Of a stretch of 64,000 nt of DNA, positions 1 through 12,639 are shown one piece after another. A model generated the notes under the pieces. The model made no database searches. It had not been told where the DNA came from and worked only from the letters and a program-made list of their open reading frames with translations. A program made the position numbers and the translations under genes. The stretch spans positions 24,686,001-24,750,000 of the forward strand of contig NC_088931.1 in NCBI RefSeq assembly GCF_038396675.1, in the 5' to 3' direction. Each line of letters opens with the position of its first letter. Positions within the stretch are counted from its first letter, which is position 1. The DNA is from Hydra vulgaris (lineage: Eukaryota; Cnidaria; Hydrozoa; Anthoathecata; Hydridae).

Positions 1-339
1 GACCTAATTGATTAATTTGGATTATTTTAGCTAGGGTATTTAAAATATATAAACCTACAAATTCGCAAATTTCTGCTCCTTCGTAACTTTTTTTATAATT
101 TTTTAAATAATTTTTTAATAATTTTTTTGTAATTTTTTTTTTTATAATAATTTATAACTTCCTGTAAAATATTATTTTCTATAAATTGAATTTTTTTTGA
201 GATTTAGTAACTCTTCCTTATGATCCAGCAATGGTGAAACTTAAAGTAGAAGATAAAAGTTAGATATGTGTTTTTTACTAATTTATTATTGCTCTGTTCT
301 TTAAGAACATTGAGCACTCTATTTGTAAAATACACAAAC

Positions 340-340
<1 letters not shown>
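1..340. other. AT-rich non-coding DNA
   Basis: Low-complexity T- and A-rich sequence with no open frame of coding character, no RNA gene and no recognisable repeat family. It leads into the (TA)n array that begins near 340. Confidence 0.6.
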
Positions 341-927
<587 letters not shown>

Positions 928-1030
928 GCCCATAAGATGCATAGTGGTATAAGTCACTTTTTTCATATTTTGAGTTATTGCCACCAATGGTTAGCATTTT
1001 GTTTATTCTATTATATGGCAGAGTATAATA

Positions 1031-1032
<2 letters not shown>

Positions 1033-1084
<52 letters not shown>

Positions 1085-1086
1085 GC
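1033..1086. repeat. (TA)n tract at the 5' edge of an RTE-type LINE
   Basis: A short pure TA run that ends directly where the GC-richer LINE sequence starts. A much longer (TA)n array follows the LINE at its other end. Confidence 0.85.
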
Positions 1087-3838
1087 ACACACCAGTGTAT
1101 TTCAGTGCCGGTCCCAAGCCCGGATAAATAGGGATGGTTGCGTCAGGAAGGGCATTCGGTGTAAAAACTGCACCAAATCAAATGATGCGGATTAACAGTA
1201 GGAATTTCAAACTGGATCGGTCGGGGCCTGGGTTAACAACGACCGCCTTTAGTGCTGTTGCCCAGCAGGGCATTAGTGGAAATTGGACTACTGTTGGGAC
1301 AAGGAGGAAGAGGAAAGGGGAGGAAGTGAGCTTCGAAGCTGAAAGAGAGGAGGATGAGCAGGAAGATAGAGGTTAAGTTTGGTACGTTGAATGTGGGCTC
1401 TAGGACCGGTAAAGGAAGAGAGCTAGCTGATGCGATGGAGATGGGGAAGTTAAACATACTGTGTGTACAGGAGACCAGGTGGAAGGGCAGCAAGGCCAGG
1501 AGCATTGGTGGTGGCTTCAAACTCTTCTATCATGGTGTTGACAGGAAGAGAAATGGAGTAGGGGTAATTCTGAAAGAGGAGTTTAGTAAGAGTGTAGTGG
1601 AGGTAAAAGAGTAAGTGACAGAGTGATCTGTGTAAAGTTAGAGATTGATGGGGTGGTGATGAATGTCATCAGTGCTTATGCTCCTCAGTTAGGTTGTGAT
1701 ATGGAGGAGAAAGAAGAATTCTGGAGAGAGTTAGATGAAGTTGTTCTGCAGGTTCCTATAGAAGAGAGAATGATTCTTGGAGCAGATTTTAATGGACATG
1801 TTGGTGAAGGGAGCAGTGGTGATGAGGAGGTGATGGGTAGGTATGGGGTTAAAGAAAGGAATACAGAAGGACAAAGTGGTAGATTTTGCTAAAAGGATAA
1901 AGATGGCTGTAGTTAACACTTATTTTAAGAAAAAGGACATAGGGTGACGTATAAGAGAAGAAACCTGAAAGAGGTTAGTGATTGCAAGGTAGTACCAGGA
2001 GAGAGTGTAGCTAAACAGCATAGGATGGTGATATGTAGGATGGTTTTGGAGGTGAAGAAGAAGAAGAGAGTGAGAGCAGAACCTAAGATCAGGTGGTGGA
2101 AGTTAAAGGATGAGGACTGTTGTGTAAAGTTCAGGGATGAGGTGAGACATGCACTGGGTGGTGGTGTTCTGGATACCTGGGATGAGATGTCCAATACGGT
2201 GAGGGATGTGGCTAGGAAGATACTTGGTGTGACATCAGGACAGAAGAAGATAGACAAGGAGACGTGGTGGTGGAATGAGGAAGTTCAGGAAAGTTTACGA
2301 GGAAAGCAGTTGGCTAAAAAGAATTGACATTTTTAGCAAGATGAAGAAAGTAGGTAGAAGTACAAGGAGATGTGTGGCAAGACAAAGAGAGCAGTGGCAA
2401 AAGCTAAAGAAAAGGCATATAGTAATCTGTATAAGAAGTTGAACACTAAGGAAGGGGAAAAGGATCTGTACAGATTGGCAAGACAGAAAAACCGTGATGG
2501 GCAGGATGTGCAGCAGGTTAGGATGATTAAGGGTAAAGATGGAAATGTGTTGTCTAGTGAGGAGAATGTCTTGGAAAGGTGGAAGGAGTATTTTGAGGAA
2601 CTGATGAATCAAGAGAATGATAAGGAAGAAACGTTAGAAGAGACAGAGCTTGTGAATCAGGAGGTTCCCCAGGTGAGCAAGGAGGAAGTAAGGGCTGCAA
2701 TTCGGAGAATGAAGTGTGGTAAGGCAGTTGGACCGGATGATATTCCAGTGAAGGCATGGAAATGTTTGGGAGAGAAAGCAGTAGAGTTTTTGACAGGGTT
2801 ATTTAACAGAATCTAGGAAGGTTAGAAGATGCCTGAGGAGTAGAGACATAGCATAATGGTGCCAATTTTCAAGAATAAGGGCGACGTTCAGAGCTGTAGT
2901 AATTACAGGGGAATAAAGTTGATCAGTCACAGCCTGAAAATCTCGGAAAGAGTAGTGGAAGCTCGGCTTAGAGGAAAAGTAGAGATCTGTGAGCAGCAGT
3001 ATGGTTTCATGCCAGCTAAGTGCACCACAGATGCTATGTTTGCTCTGAGAGTGTTAATGGGGAAGTATAGGGAAGGACAGAAGGAGTTACATTGTGTGTT
3101 TTTGGGCTTAGAGAAAGCTTATGATAGAGTTCCGAGACAGGTGCTGTGGTATTGTATGAGGAGGTCAGGAGTAGCGGAAAGATATGTGAGGGTGGTGCAG
3201 GATATGTATGAGAACAGTGTGACAGCAGTGAGATGTGCAGTAGGAATGACAGACAGGTTTAAAGTGGAGGTAGGACTACATCAGGGATCAGCCCTGAGTC
3301 CCTTCCTGTTTCCAATTGTCATGGACAGACTGATGGACGAAGTTAGACAGGAGTCCCCTTGGACTACGATGTTTGACATTGTGATCTGTAGTAAGAGTAG
3401 GTAGCAAGTGAGACATGCTATGTTGTATGGACTGGAGACAGTGGCACTGAAAAAGAGACAAGTGAGGGAGATGGAGGTGTCTGAGATGAAGATGTTAAGA
3501 TTCTCATTTGGAGTGACGAAGAAGGATAGGATCAGAAATGAGTTTATTAGAGGATCAGCACATGTAGCATGTTTTGGAGATAAAGTTAGAGAATCGAGAT
3601 TGAGATGGTTTGGACATGTACAGAGGAGACAGGAGAGCTATATTGGCAGGAAGTTTTGGGGATGGAACTTCCAGGTAAGAGGAGGATAGGTAGACCTAAG
3701 AGGAGGTTTATGGATGCAGTGGTGGAGGATATGAGAGTGGCTGGTGTGTCAGTGGAGGACATTCATGACAGGGCTAGATGGAGGAGTTTGATCCGCTGTG
3801 GCAACCCTTAAACGGGAAATGCCAAAAGAAAAAGAAGA

Positions 3839-3840
<2 letters not shown>
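1087..3840 (+). mobile_element. RTE-type non-LTR retrotransposon, dead copy
   Basis: The reading frames, in order and broken by stops and frameshifts, match an endonuclease/reverse-transcriptase LINE of the kind often annotated as craniofacial development protein 2-like. Seen: an AP-endonuclease start (GTLNVGSR; VQETRWKG) at 1375-1490, the GADFNGH motif near 1780, a linker region, the reverse transcriptase entry GKAVGPDDIPVKAWK near 2720, NYRGIKL near 2900, LEKAYDRVPR near 3110, LHQGSALSPFLF near 3280, and the C-terminal [11 protein letters not shown] near 3600. The family normally has a catalytic Asp in motif A, where this copy has Gly (FLGLEKAYD). The FADD motif C is missing from the fused ESPWTTMFDIVICS. 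Part of the endonuclease (the segment expected to hold SGG..QVDYI) is deleted near 1945. The higher GC of this block contrasts with its surroundings. It ends in AAAGAAAAAGAAGAAG followed by (TA)n, typical of RTE 3' tails. Confidence 0.9.
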
Positions 3841-3875
<35 letters not shown>

Positions 3876-3919
3876 AATATATATATATATATATATGTAT
3901 GTATATATATATATGTATA

Positions 3920-4010
<91 letters not shown>

Positions 4011-4017
4011 GATATAC

Positions 4018-4067
<50 letters not shown>

Positions 4068-4074
4068 ACATATT

Positions 4075-4162
<88 letters not shown>

Positions 4163-4190
4163 CATACATATACATATACATATAAAACAA
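3840..4190. repeat. (TA)n microsatellite at the LINE 3' end
   Basis: Long alternating TA array with a few TATT/TATG steps, starting directly after the GAAGAAGAAG tail of the RTE-type LINE. It may have grown from the simple-repeat tail such LINEs carry. Tyr-Ile frames on both strands are artefacts. Confidence 0.92.
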
Positions 4191-4221
4191 AAATAATATT
4201 TGTAAAAGTCTGGTTTTAGGT

Positions 4222-5936
4222 CACAGAAAAGCAAGATATAGAGTTATATGAAGAATATCAAAAAATATTTCTCCCGATATTTCTCTCAATGACAACTATA
4301 ATCCAGTTAATGTTAGCTTTACTTTAAAACAAGACAATGAAATTAAATTGTTGGTTAAAAGGTTTCTAAAGGATAACTTAGGTGTCTATGCTTTCCTTGT
4401 AACACGGTTTTTAGAAAAGAAGTCAATAAAAAACACTATATCAATAAAAAACACAGCAATGCCTAGTGTAAGGTAATTATATAGATTACTATTTTATTGA
4501 GCAGAAAAAGTTTGGATGATGAATTAATAAAAACAAATATAAACTAGTTTTATTTTATAGGTTTGGGATTTCACCTGCTGCAACTGCAGCAATTACCGCA
4601 AGTTATCTGCAAGATTTAATTGAAGCCGGATTTCTTACCCCTGAATACTCTTACCTTGCTTGTGATCCTTCTAAGTTGACGAGAGCGAGAAAAAAAGTCA
4701 TGGTAGTAGCAAAGAATAATGACAATTTCAATCTTCCAAAAGCAAATAATATTGGAATTTACTTTGATGGAAGAAAAGATTCAACAAGAGCGATGATAAA
4801 TGATTCAAATGGTCAGCTACATCCTATTATTATCAAAGAACAACACATTACTGTGACTATAGAACCTGGTTGTCGATATCTTGGTCATTTTACTCAAGTG
4901 CACATACTCATTCAGTTAAGCCAGCTAAAAAGATTGCTAAAGGTGTTTATAATTTACTGCAACAATACAATCTTACTGAATCATGTTTAGTACTTGGAGC
5001 TGATAGAACTTCAATTAACACCGGCTGGAAAGGTGGTGCTATAACACATCTTGAAAAGCTGTTAGGTTACAAATGCCACTGGGCCATATGCATGTTTCAT
5101 TCAAATGAGTTATTTTTGCGTCACCCAATAAAAGGAATTGATGGATCATGTAGTACTGGCTTTGTAGGTCCTGTGGGAAAATGTCTTGCTGATGTTAATG
5201 AAATGGAGTACAATCTTCAATTTAAAGCTCTTCCAGAGGGAGAGAACTTTGTTGACATTCCAGAAACAATACTAAAAAATATGTTAACAGATCAAAAACA
5301 AACCTACAAGCTATGTAAAGCAATTAAGATCAGTGTATTGCCACCTAATTTTAGAGAAATTCAATGTGGCCCCTTAAGTCATGCCAAATGGCTAACTACT
5401 GGCATGAGAATAGTATTTATGTGGACAAGGAAACATGACTTTAACTGATCAAAATTTGAAAAAATCTTGAGTTACTTGACTTATTTTGTTTACAATTTTA
5501 CTTAAAACTTTTTTTTGACATTAAAGTTAAAGACAGATTTGAAGATGCTTCCAATCACATTCCATTTCAATTGAGAATTCTTAGAAATCAACCTGTTATA
5601 GTAAGAGAAATTGTGACTCCCTACATCCAGTTAGGCGCTTGGTATGCGAACCATGAAAGTTTATTAATCTCTTTATTATCTAGTAATAATGGAGAAGACC
5701 GCAATTTTGCAGTTGCCCGAATTTTGGAACAAAGGGGTAATGATATCCTTGGAGACATGCAAATCAGACCAAGAAAAACACCTAAACTGAACTTTGCAAC
5801 AACTATTCTTCAAGAGCTAGTCAAATGGGAAAATGGTGTAGTCACTAAAGATAAGTTGGTATTGCTAAGATTGACACCTCTAATAACTCCTGTTAAAATT
5901 CATACTCAAAGTACCGAGGGTGCTGTAGTGTTATAG
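4222..5936 (+). pseudogene. Broken transposon-like coding region of an unnamed multicopy family
   Basis: Three open stretches read as one decayed protein. The first runs from a splice-acceptor-like TTTTATAG at 4553-4560 (FGISPAATAAITASY...) to about 4890. The frame then shifts by one base and continues to 5448, holding LVLGADRTSINTGWKGG, ITHLEKLLGYKCHWAICMFH and CGPLSHAKWLTTGMRI. A gap with stops (5449-5530) is followed by 5571-5936 (RILRNQPVIVREIV, HESLLISLLSSN, RNFAVARILEQRG). From memory, proteins with this order (a GTNTGWKGG-like motif, an HxNEL.LRH region, a SHA.WLT motif, then a helical tail) are repeated in Hydra and arthropod genomes and appear transposon-derived; I cannot name the superfamily. 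Upstream, 4222-4470 may be a decayed earlier exon. It could also be a recently inactivated host gene. Confidence 0.55.
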
Positions 5937-6575
5937 TAGAGTTATCAAAATATTATTTGGGTAAGATGGGATAAACCTCCTGTTTTTTGGGGAAACCGCA
6001 TCACTGGCACCATCTTTATTTCTAATGAAACAAAAAACAACAACTGATATTAGCAAATTTGTTAATCATTAAAAACTCATTGAAAATTGAAGACCCCTTC
6101 CCCTGAAATGTCCAGAATCTGCATTGCAGGTAGGATCTATGCAAGATAGTGATTTTGAAACAAGTATCAAAAAAACTTGCAACTGGCTTAAAACATTTGC
6201 ATTTAATATTTCATCGCAATGAAAAACAAGGACATGTAAAACATAATAAAGGACAAATATGGCAAATAAGATTTTACTAAATTTTGCAATTTCTAAAAGT
6301 GCAAATTTGGGTATCAAAACTTTTTCCGATCAAAAATATTTTTAAGGAAACCCTATTTAAAATTTAAATTTACATAAGAATACACCTTTTTCTTAAGTTT
6401 TTAGAAGAAAAAATGATTCTCGCTGTACTCTACTGGGCATGGCCATAAATAATGAGATAAAAATAAAAACAGTACCAAAAACAAATCGAAATATTAACAA
6501 TTTATTACGAAATATTAACGAAATATTAACGATTTGACTAAAATGATACGAAAAGAAATTTCTATATTTGAGTAA
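5937..6575. other. Unassigned spacer
   Basis: No convincing coding frame. Short direct repeats of CGAAATATTAAC occur at 6487-6535. The sequence may be a decayed part of either neighbouring transposon remnant. Confidence 0.4.
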
Positions 6576-6960
6576 GACGGTACATGTGGTACCAACTTGA
6601 AGTTGGTATACGATTTTATTTTACCTATTCCCCCAACGAGCTTAGAAGCTGAACGGGCTTTCTCTTCATCAGGAATGTTATGTACGAAAATTCGATCATC
6701 TTTAAATGACGAAACTTTAAATAAGTTTTTTGCTTATTTCAATAATCAATAATTTTTTTTTTTAAGAAATATTATATTTTATTTTAACTAAAACAATAAA
6801 GTTTTGGAACCGTTTTTGTTTTGCTTTAGTTTTAATTTTTTTTTTAGCATTTGTAAATATTAATACCGGTGTATCGGTTTTCACTAAATCTAATACTGAA
6901 AAACCGGTATTTAACTTTTGGTCCATATTAGAAGCCCATTGGTTAGTAAAAAAACAGGTT
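6576..6960 (+). mobile_element. hAT transposase C-terminal fragment with 3' subterminal sequence
   Basis: A frame too short for usual ORF calling reads LPIPPTSLEAERAFSSSG at 6621-6674, then MLCTKIRSSLND and a stop at 6750-6752. This is the hAT C-terminal dimerisation motif (normally ..A.S..ERxFS..G......R..L). Downstream, 6866-6920 holds repeated ACCGGT-type words, a common subterminal feature of hAT ends. No N-terminal part and no target duplication were found, so this is a fragment. It lies about 650 bp beyond the broken coding region that ends at 5936, on the same strand, and I see no evidence that the two belong together. Confidence 0.75.
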
Positions 6961-7825
6961 TTACGATAATTGTTCACATTAAGATTATTTATTGATTTAA
7001 CAAAATAATTTGATAAAGTTAATTCTAATTTTAAAGAAAAAACTAAATAATACCTAGTACTTACTTAACTATTATTTATTGATCTTTATCGATAGTAAGA
7101 AATACAAATACATGAATAAAAAATCGAAGAATTTAATATTTTGTGAAGATTTTTAAGAACATTAACAGTATGTTAATTATGTCAATTATTTCATTCGCCA
7201 AAAAAAAAGTATTTAATCAACACTTTTAAACATTATAAAGACAGTGAATTGTTTCAACCTGGTTATAAAAATCTTTTTTTGTGATCAGATTGTATTTTGT
7301 CAATAATATTGAGACATTAGTCAAAAGCCAAAATAGTTAATAGTCAAATTAAACGTGGTTTTGTGACCAAATTTACGTGGGAAGTAAAAGTCTCTTGACA
7401 GTAAAAACTTAATGAAAGATTTTTACAAGTGAATAAAAATTTAATATAAATTTTTTTTACTGGGGAGTAAAAATTTATAATTTGTTAAAAACGTAGTTGA
7501 AAAATCTTATACTACACCAGAATTTATATTGGTAAAAAAATCTCCATAGAATATTATTTGGCTTCAATAAAGCGCGAATGGTCGACAAAATATCAAACTT
7601 TGATCATGAATTGACTATTTAATTATTTATTATAAATCTTTTTTTTTTCTAAATGATTTTTTCGCATAGAAATAAATTTTCCAATTTTTAACATTTGATT
7701 TAAATATGAAACTAATAATTTATTCAAAACTCTTTTTCGACTTCATTTGATTTGATTTGCATTTATTCTATAAATAACCACTCCGACAGAACTATTATTT
7801 TATTTAAATAGTCAAAAGGTTTTTA
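6961..7825. other. AT-rich intergenic DNA
   Basis: No open frame with coding character, no RNA gene and no clear repeat. It could hold further 3' exons of the minus-strand secreted-protein gene, but no acceptor followed by an open frame in phase was recognised. Confidence 0.4.
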
Positions 7826-7829
7826 ATTA

Positions 7830-7950
7830 ATGCCCGCCTAGCCAAGCTTGCGACATTGCTGAGGAAGGAAGCGTAAATTTCCGAGGTGTTCTGTGACAAG
7901 ACCGTAAAGACTTTTTGGAACACTTTAATAACCACACATGCACACAAAAA
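7830..7950 (+). repeat. SINE-like dispersed repeat, copy 1
   Basis: The segment with CTGTGACAAGACCGTAAAGA then TTTTTGGAACACTTTAATAACC is shared, with few changes, with 12560-12600, so both belong to one dispersed family. This copy ends in an A-rich tract (7947-7955). The head (GCCCGCCTAGCCAAGCTTGCG) may be tRNA-derived, but no good internal promoter boxes are visible here. Confidence 0.55.
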
Positions 7951-8064
7951 AAAAGGGTCGTTAAAACTTGATTCATTTTTTTTAAATTCTTAATCTTAAA
8001 TCTATTTAATTTATATAATCTATATAAAATTTATAAAAATTAAAACTAGTAGTTTAAAAATTAC

Positions 8065-10949
8065 CTGATTATGTTTCTTTTTGATAAGCTACCACTAACT
8101 TTAAAATCTTCAATCACAAAATCATCTAAATGATACTTTCGAAGATCTGATGTCAAATAACTTCGCTTTTTGTCTAACAAGCTAACAAGAAAGCCGGATC
8201 TTATGGAGCTTGGCTTGCTTGTTATTACAAACTCTTCATAAATAGACGTCAAGGAGATAGGTACAGAAGTGTTTCCTAATTTACAATCTCCTTTGGCTAC
8301 AAAATCCCATTTAGACATTTCATCACGTGTCAGAGTTGCTTCAACATCGTTAAGTATCATTAATGATCCTATTTTCATATTTTGAGGAGATTTAAAGTTA
8401 ACAGTTATAGATTTTTTATCAACATTGTTTATGTCATAAGACATTATTTGAAACTGAGTTTCCCCAATACTCAATGTGTTTCGCGGTAATGTCATTTCCT
8501 GACCACGTTGGGAAAATAATTCTGGAATAGTTCCTAAGTTTATTTTCAAACTCTCTGGGAAATCTATGTGAATTTTATTTCCCTTTACCTCCATGTTAAC
8601 TAGAATGTCTTCAGGGTATGTTTGATTACTTATAAATTTGCTTAGAGATTCAAATACAATTTTCTGAATTGGAAGTTTTGCTTTCACTGTAAGACCTTTA
8701 CGTATTGTTCGTCCTGAGCTAAACAGTGAACCAACTTCTTTATTGAAGTTCTCATCTTTTACTACAAAAAGTCCATCGGGGGAAATACCAATAGCCATAT
8801 CTGTTTTTATATCGCTAAACAATGGAATATTTGAGAGATCTAAATTCAAAATGGCTGACAAAGATGAACGGTACATTGCACCTTCAAAACTGGCAATCAA
8901 ACCTGAAACCACTTTTCCTAAACGTGGTTTTTGTATAATTAAATACACCCAAGGCTGAGAGGGGAAAATGGATGCAGGACTTTTTGCTGATGCTACAAAC
9001 TCAAAAGCTCCACCGCTGTCATAAAGTCCAGTTATACGAGGGTTGCGTAATGAAGACGATGAAAGTGTTAAAAGATCTGGTGGTAAATCCTGCTGTGAAA
9101 TTTCTGATTCAGTAAACAGTTTTGTAAACTCAGGGATTTCTAGGTCTGCTGTATTCATCTCTATTTTAAACAATGTGGTACCAAATGGTTTTTCAGCAAA
9201 AACATTGAGACGACGATTTCGATAATCTAGATTTAATAAGCCATTGATTTTTAAATTGAAATTAATCATTGACTTAGGTTGCTGTTCATAGCTAAAATTA
9301 ACCATTAGTTTGCTTGAAATTGTTCGTAATCTATTAGGAATTATATCAAGCAGCTCTCTACATAATAAATTAAAAGACACTCTTCCCTGACATCTATCGA
9401 TATCAAATTCTTTTACATCAAATTTACCATGCACTATAAGTTCATTTGACGCAGCAGCAAGTTCTATAGCTGGAAGTAGACGAGTCATTACTGCAGTAAA
9501 CGAAGCTTTCCCCCCACATGTATCTGGATTAATTTGCATTTTAGTGGCACAAACATTTGATGTTGCTTCGATGAAACAGTCGTGAAGCTTGAAAACTTGA
9601 CGGTTGAAATTTCCAGATATAATTTCATGTATTTCTGGAAGTTCGGAGATATCTGTAAAATATGGTTATTTTTATCAAATTATAACGGCTGTTGTTGTTG
9701 TTGTTGGTGTCGTTTTTGTTGTCATTTATACTATTTTTATTTATAATATTATTATTATTATCATTATTATTATTACCAATACTATTAGTAATATTATTAT
9801 TGTTACTACTATTATTATTTTATTTTTAAATCTTTTTTTTTTTGTAAAAAAAAAAAAGGATTACCTCTTTTATGATCAGAAGGTGTTAAAAGTGATACAG
9901 ATGTTTTTTGTTCTCCAAGTGTTTCAGCAATAACAGCTGTTTTGTCTAAATTTGGTTCTTTTTTTTTTGACGGATGATTGTGATCAGCTTTTACTGTTAT
10001 AGTTTCTTTAGATTCGTTCTCACCGATTGATTCGTTGTGTTTTTCTATTTTATTCACTTCAATATTTTCATCGTGAAGAAACTCTGTTCTTTCTTCTTTA
10101 TCTTCTTTGAATTTCAGAGCATGATGTACTTGTTCTTTAATTAGAGATGAAGGACTTTTAGATGAAGATGACACTACCTGTAAGTTGTTTATTTTTATTG
10201 TGTTATTTTTTACTTCAATTGGTTGGTTTTTACTAGTTGAATGTTTTACTTCATGAGAAGTTATTCTTGGTACAGGCAAAATATTTGAATCACCGTTTAA
10301 TATTTTAGAAAAAGGAACTTTCGCCAAATGTTTATCGTCTTTTTTTGTCGGGTTTGAAAAACTTGTTGGTTTTTCAAGTTTTAGCTTACTGGTTTCTTTT
10401 TCATGTTCAATTTTTAAAAGTGGATTTTGCGGTTCTAATAAATTTACCGACCATTCAGTCCATGCAGTGACTTGATGTTTTTTATCGTTATCTTTTCCCG
10501 GAGAAGATGAATTAGTAGAAGAATGCAAGGACGATTGCGGATTAATTATAAATTGTGAAATTCCTTCAGTAGGTTTAAAGTTAAAGTATTCAATTTTCCC
10601 ATGAGCATCTTTTTTGTCCAGATTTTTTATTTTAGGAGTATTCAATTTTTTTAAAGCACGGTCATGCTTTTGCGTTTCATATTTAAAAGTTTCAGGAACA
10701 CTCCACGCGTTAGCTATTTCTATAAAACAAAATTAAAAATAAATTAATTAATTAAACAATTAAAAATGCGTAAAAATAGTAACGAAACAAATAATATGCA
10801 ATACCTGCGCGTTTTTCGTGATGACTGGAGTGTTTCTTTTTATGCGTTATTGCGCTAACATAATCATTGTAAAGATCATTAAGTGTCCAACACGATACGC
10901 CACACAACAGGCATGAAACACCATACAAAATTAAAATTTTATTTTTCAT
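8065..10949 (-). CDS. Secreted protein of unknown function, three exons, 3' end not found
   Basis: Three exons join in consistent phase: 10949-10805 (start ATG; donor GCAG|GTATTG), 10719-9865 (acceptor TTTTATAG; donor AGAG|GTAATC) and 9652-8065 (acceptor TTTTACAG; donor TCAG|GTAATT). Together they encode about 862 residues with no stop, and the last donor means the gene continues toward lower coordinates. Residues 1 to about 20 (MKNKILILYGVSCLLCGVSC) are a signal peptide. Exon 2 adds about 285 residues rich in Ser, Lys, Asn and Glu, a likely disordered spacer. Exon 3 is ordered: Cys-containing at its start (LHDCF, NVCATK, DTCGG, DRCQG, LLCREL), then alternating hydrophobic strands with little helix, as in a large beta-rich extracellular or lipid-binding fold. 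I do not recognise the family. The short introns (85 and 212 bp) lack transposons, unlike the other multi-exon gene here. The product is probably secreted or extracellular. Confidence 0.8.
9653..9864 (-). other. Intron 2 of the secreted-protein gene, with an ATT/GTT microsatellite
   Basis: Bounded on the minus strand by donor GTAATC and acceptor TTTTACAG. It contains (GTT)n and (ATT)n trinucleotide runs at about 9690-9830. Removing it joins exons 2 and 3 in frame through a split GAT codon. Confidence 0.8.
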
Positions 10950-12430
10950 TGTTTACTCCACATATTCAATCAAAATTGATGAAAGTCTTGAAATATCAAT
11001 TAAATTGTTGAGGACAGTTACGGCGTATCGTTAAAAGTAAACTATTAAATTAAGTTATAACATTAAAAACTGACAATACATAAAGTACATATCATATATT
11101 TAAAAATAATTATCGCAAAATAAAAATATTGTAAATAAAAAACATAGACATGTGTTTATAATTAATATAAAATATGAAATTTTCGACAATATACTTAACT
11201 ATATGCAAGTAATCAAATAAACACACTAGCTGTATGAACACTATTTTAACTTAATGATGCGTGTGAGTAGGAGGGGAGAAAGTAAAAATAATGAATTTGA
11301 AAAAATAGTTTTATAAATGCTTTTAATTAAGAATTATAAATATTTTACTTTTATTTTTAATTTTTGAATTTTTAATTGAATATTTATTTGATTTTATTAT
11401 CATTATTATTTGTTATTATTGTTTTCTATTTATTGATTAAAAAAATCTATTTTACGTTGATGATTAAAACACTTTATGTTACTGTTTTGCAGACACTGCT
11501 TTTTATTAGATTACTAATTTAAATAAAAATCAGAAACATTTACAACATACTTTATTACCGAATAATTTTAGTTTGTTATTATCTAAGCTTTTGGGTGCAA
11601 ATTGATTATTTATAATTAGCTTTTTTAAAAGAGCACTAAACTATTTTGACGTTCTAAACCAGACATGTCAAACTCGCAACTCGCGCAGGCTGCATACGGT
11701 TCTTTAGACCTTTTATGACGGTCTCCAACAACTTTATTATATGTGAAGGCGCCTCAACTCGCAATTATTTTGTTTTTTTGTTTTAAATTATTTTAAAGTT
11801 GTTTTATTACTACCACAAAAATAAAGGTCTCAAAAAATGTTTCAAAAAATGTTTCAAAATAAAGTGCAAGCAGTAAATTGATGCAAAAAAAATTTTAGCG
11901 ATCAAAATTATAATTAAAAAAGTTATAAACGCTTTTTTACAAATCAGACAAGTTTTTAACAAATCAGACAAATGTTGCTTTTGTTCACACAAGTGTTTTG
12001 TTCACACAAGTGTGTGTAAAAGTATTTTTCTGATTTGTCAATAAAAATTCCTGATTTCTAAAACACGAGGCACTATGAAGCTGAAAAAGAAAATCTTAAA
12101 ACTTATCAAAAATAGTTATTTTAAAAACAAGAGAAGTAAATTGAAAATTATTTATTTTAAAAACAAGAGAAATAAATTAAAAAAAAAAAAAATTAAAAAC
12201 TAATCGAAAAAGCAACCAAATTTTTTTTAATTTTATCAAAAAATTCAAATGACGCAAGACCTAATAAAAGGCGTTTGTGGAGAGATTTAATTTATTGTAA
12301 ATATATAAATCAAGTTAAAATCAAGAAACAATTTTTTGTTGATATTATGAGTTCAATTCTAAAAATTATTATTGATTAACTTAATAACTAAAAGACAAAA
12401 TTAACATCAACAAATTAAAAACAACGGTTT
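10950..12430. other. Upstream region of the secreted-protein gene, non-coding
   Basis: AT-rich DNA presumed to hold the promoter of the minus-strand gene. No clear core promoter could be picked out. A near-duplicate GTTTTGTTCACACAAGTGTG/GTTCACACAAGTGT pair lies at 11972-12013 and an AAAACAAGAGAA.TAAATT pair at 12122-12180. Confidence 0.4.
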
Positions 12431-12439
12431 TGGAAAAAA

Positions 12440-12625
12440 AAATTTGTTATGGCTCAGAACCAAGAGGTCCAAGGTTCGACGCCGGTTCTAACCGAATAAG
12501 CAACATTGGTAAGGAAGTAGGTGTAAACCTTCTGATTAAATGCTCTAACGCGGTGCTCTGTGATAAGACCGTAAGGACTTTTTTGAGCACCTTTATAACC
12601 TTCCCCCTTCCCCCACAAAAAAAAA
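12440..12625 (+). repeat. tRNA-derived SINE, copy 2
   Basis: Contains GGTTCGACGCC at 12474-12484, close to the RNA polymerase III B-box consensus GGTTCGANTCC, within a GGCTCAGAACCAAGAGGTCC context. It is followed by the body CTGTGATAAGACCGTAAGGA shared with 7890-7930 and ends in a C- and A-rich tail. The tRNA-like head plus family body is the usual SINE layout. The open frames across it on both strands are incidental. Confidence 0.65.
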
Positions 12626-12639
12626 TTTGAATAATTTAA

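Noticed and set aside
1233..2757. Minus-strand frames over the RTE-type LINE
   Set aside because: They are antisense shadows of the purine-rich LINE coding strand.
9604..9933. Plus-strand open frame overlapping the secreted-protein gene intron
   Set aside because: It translates ATT/GTT microsatellite sequence and is antisense to a well-supported splice junction.
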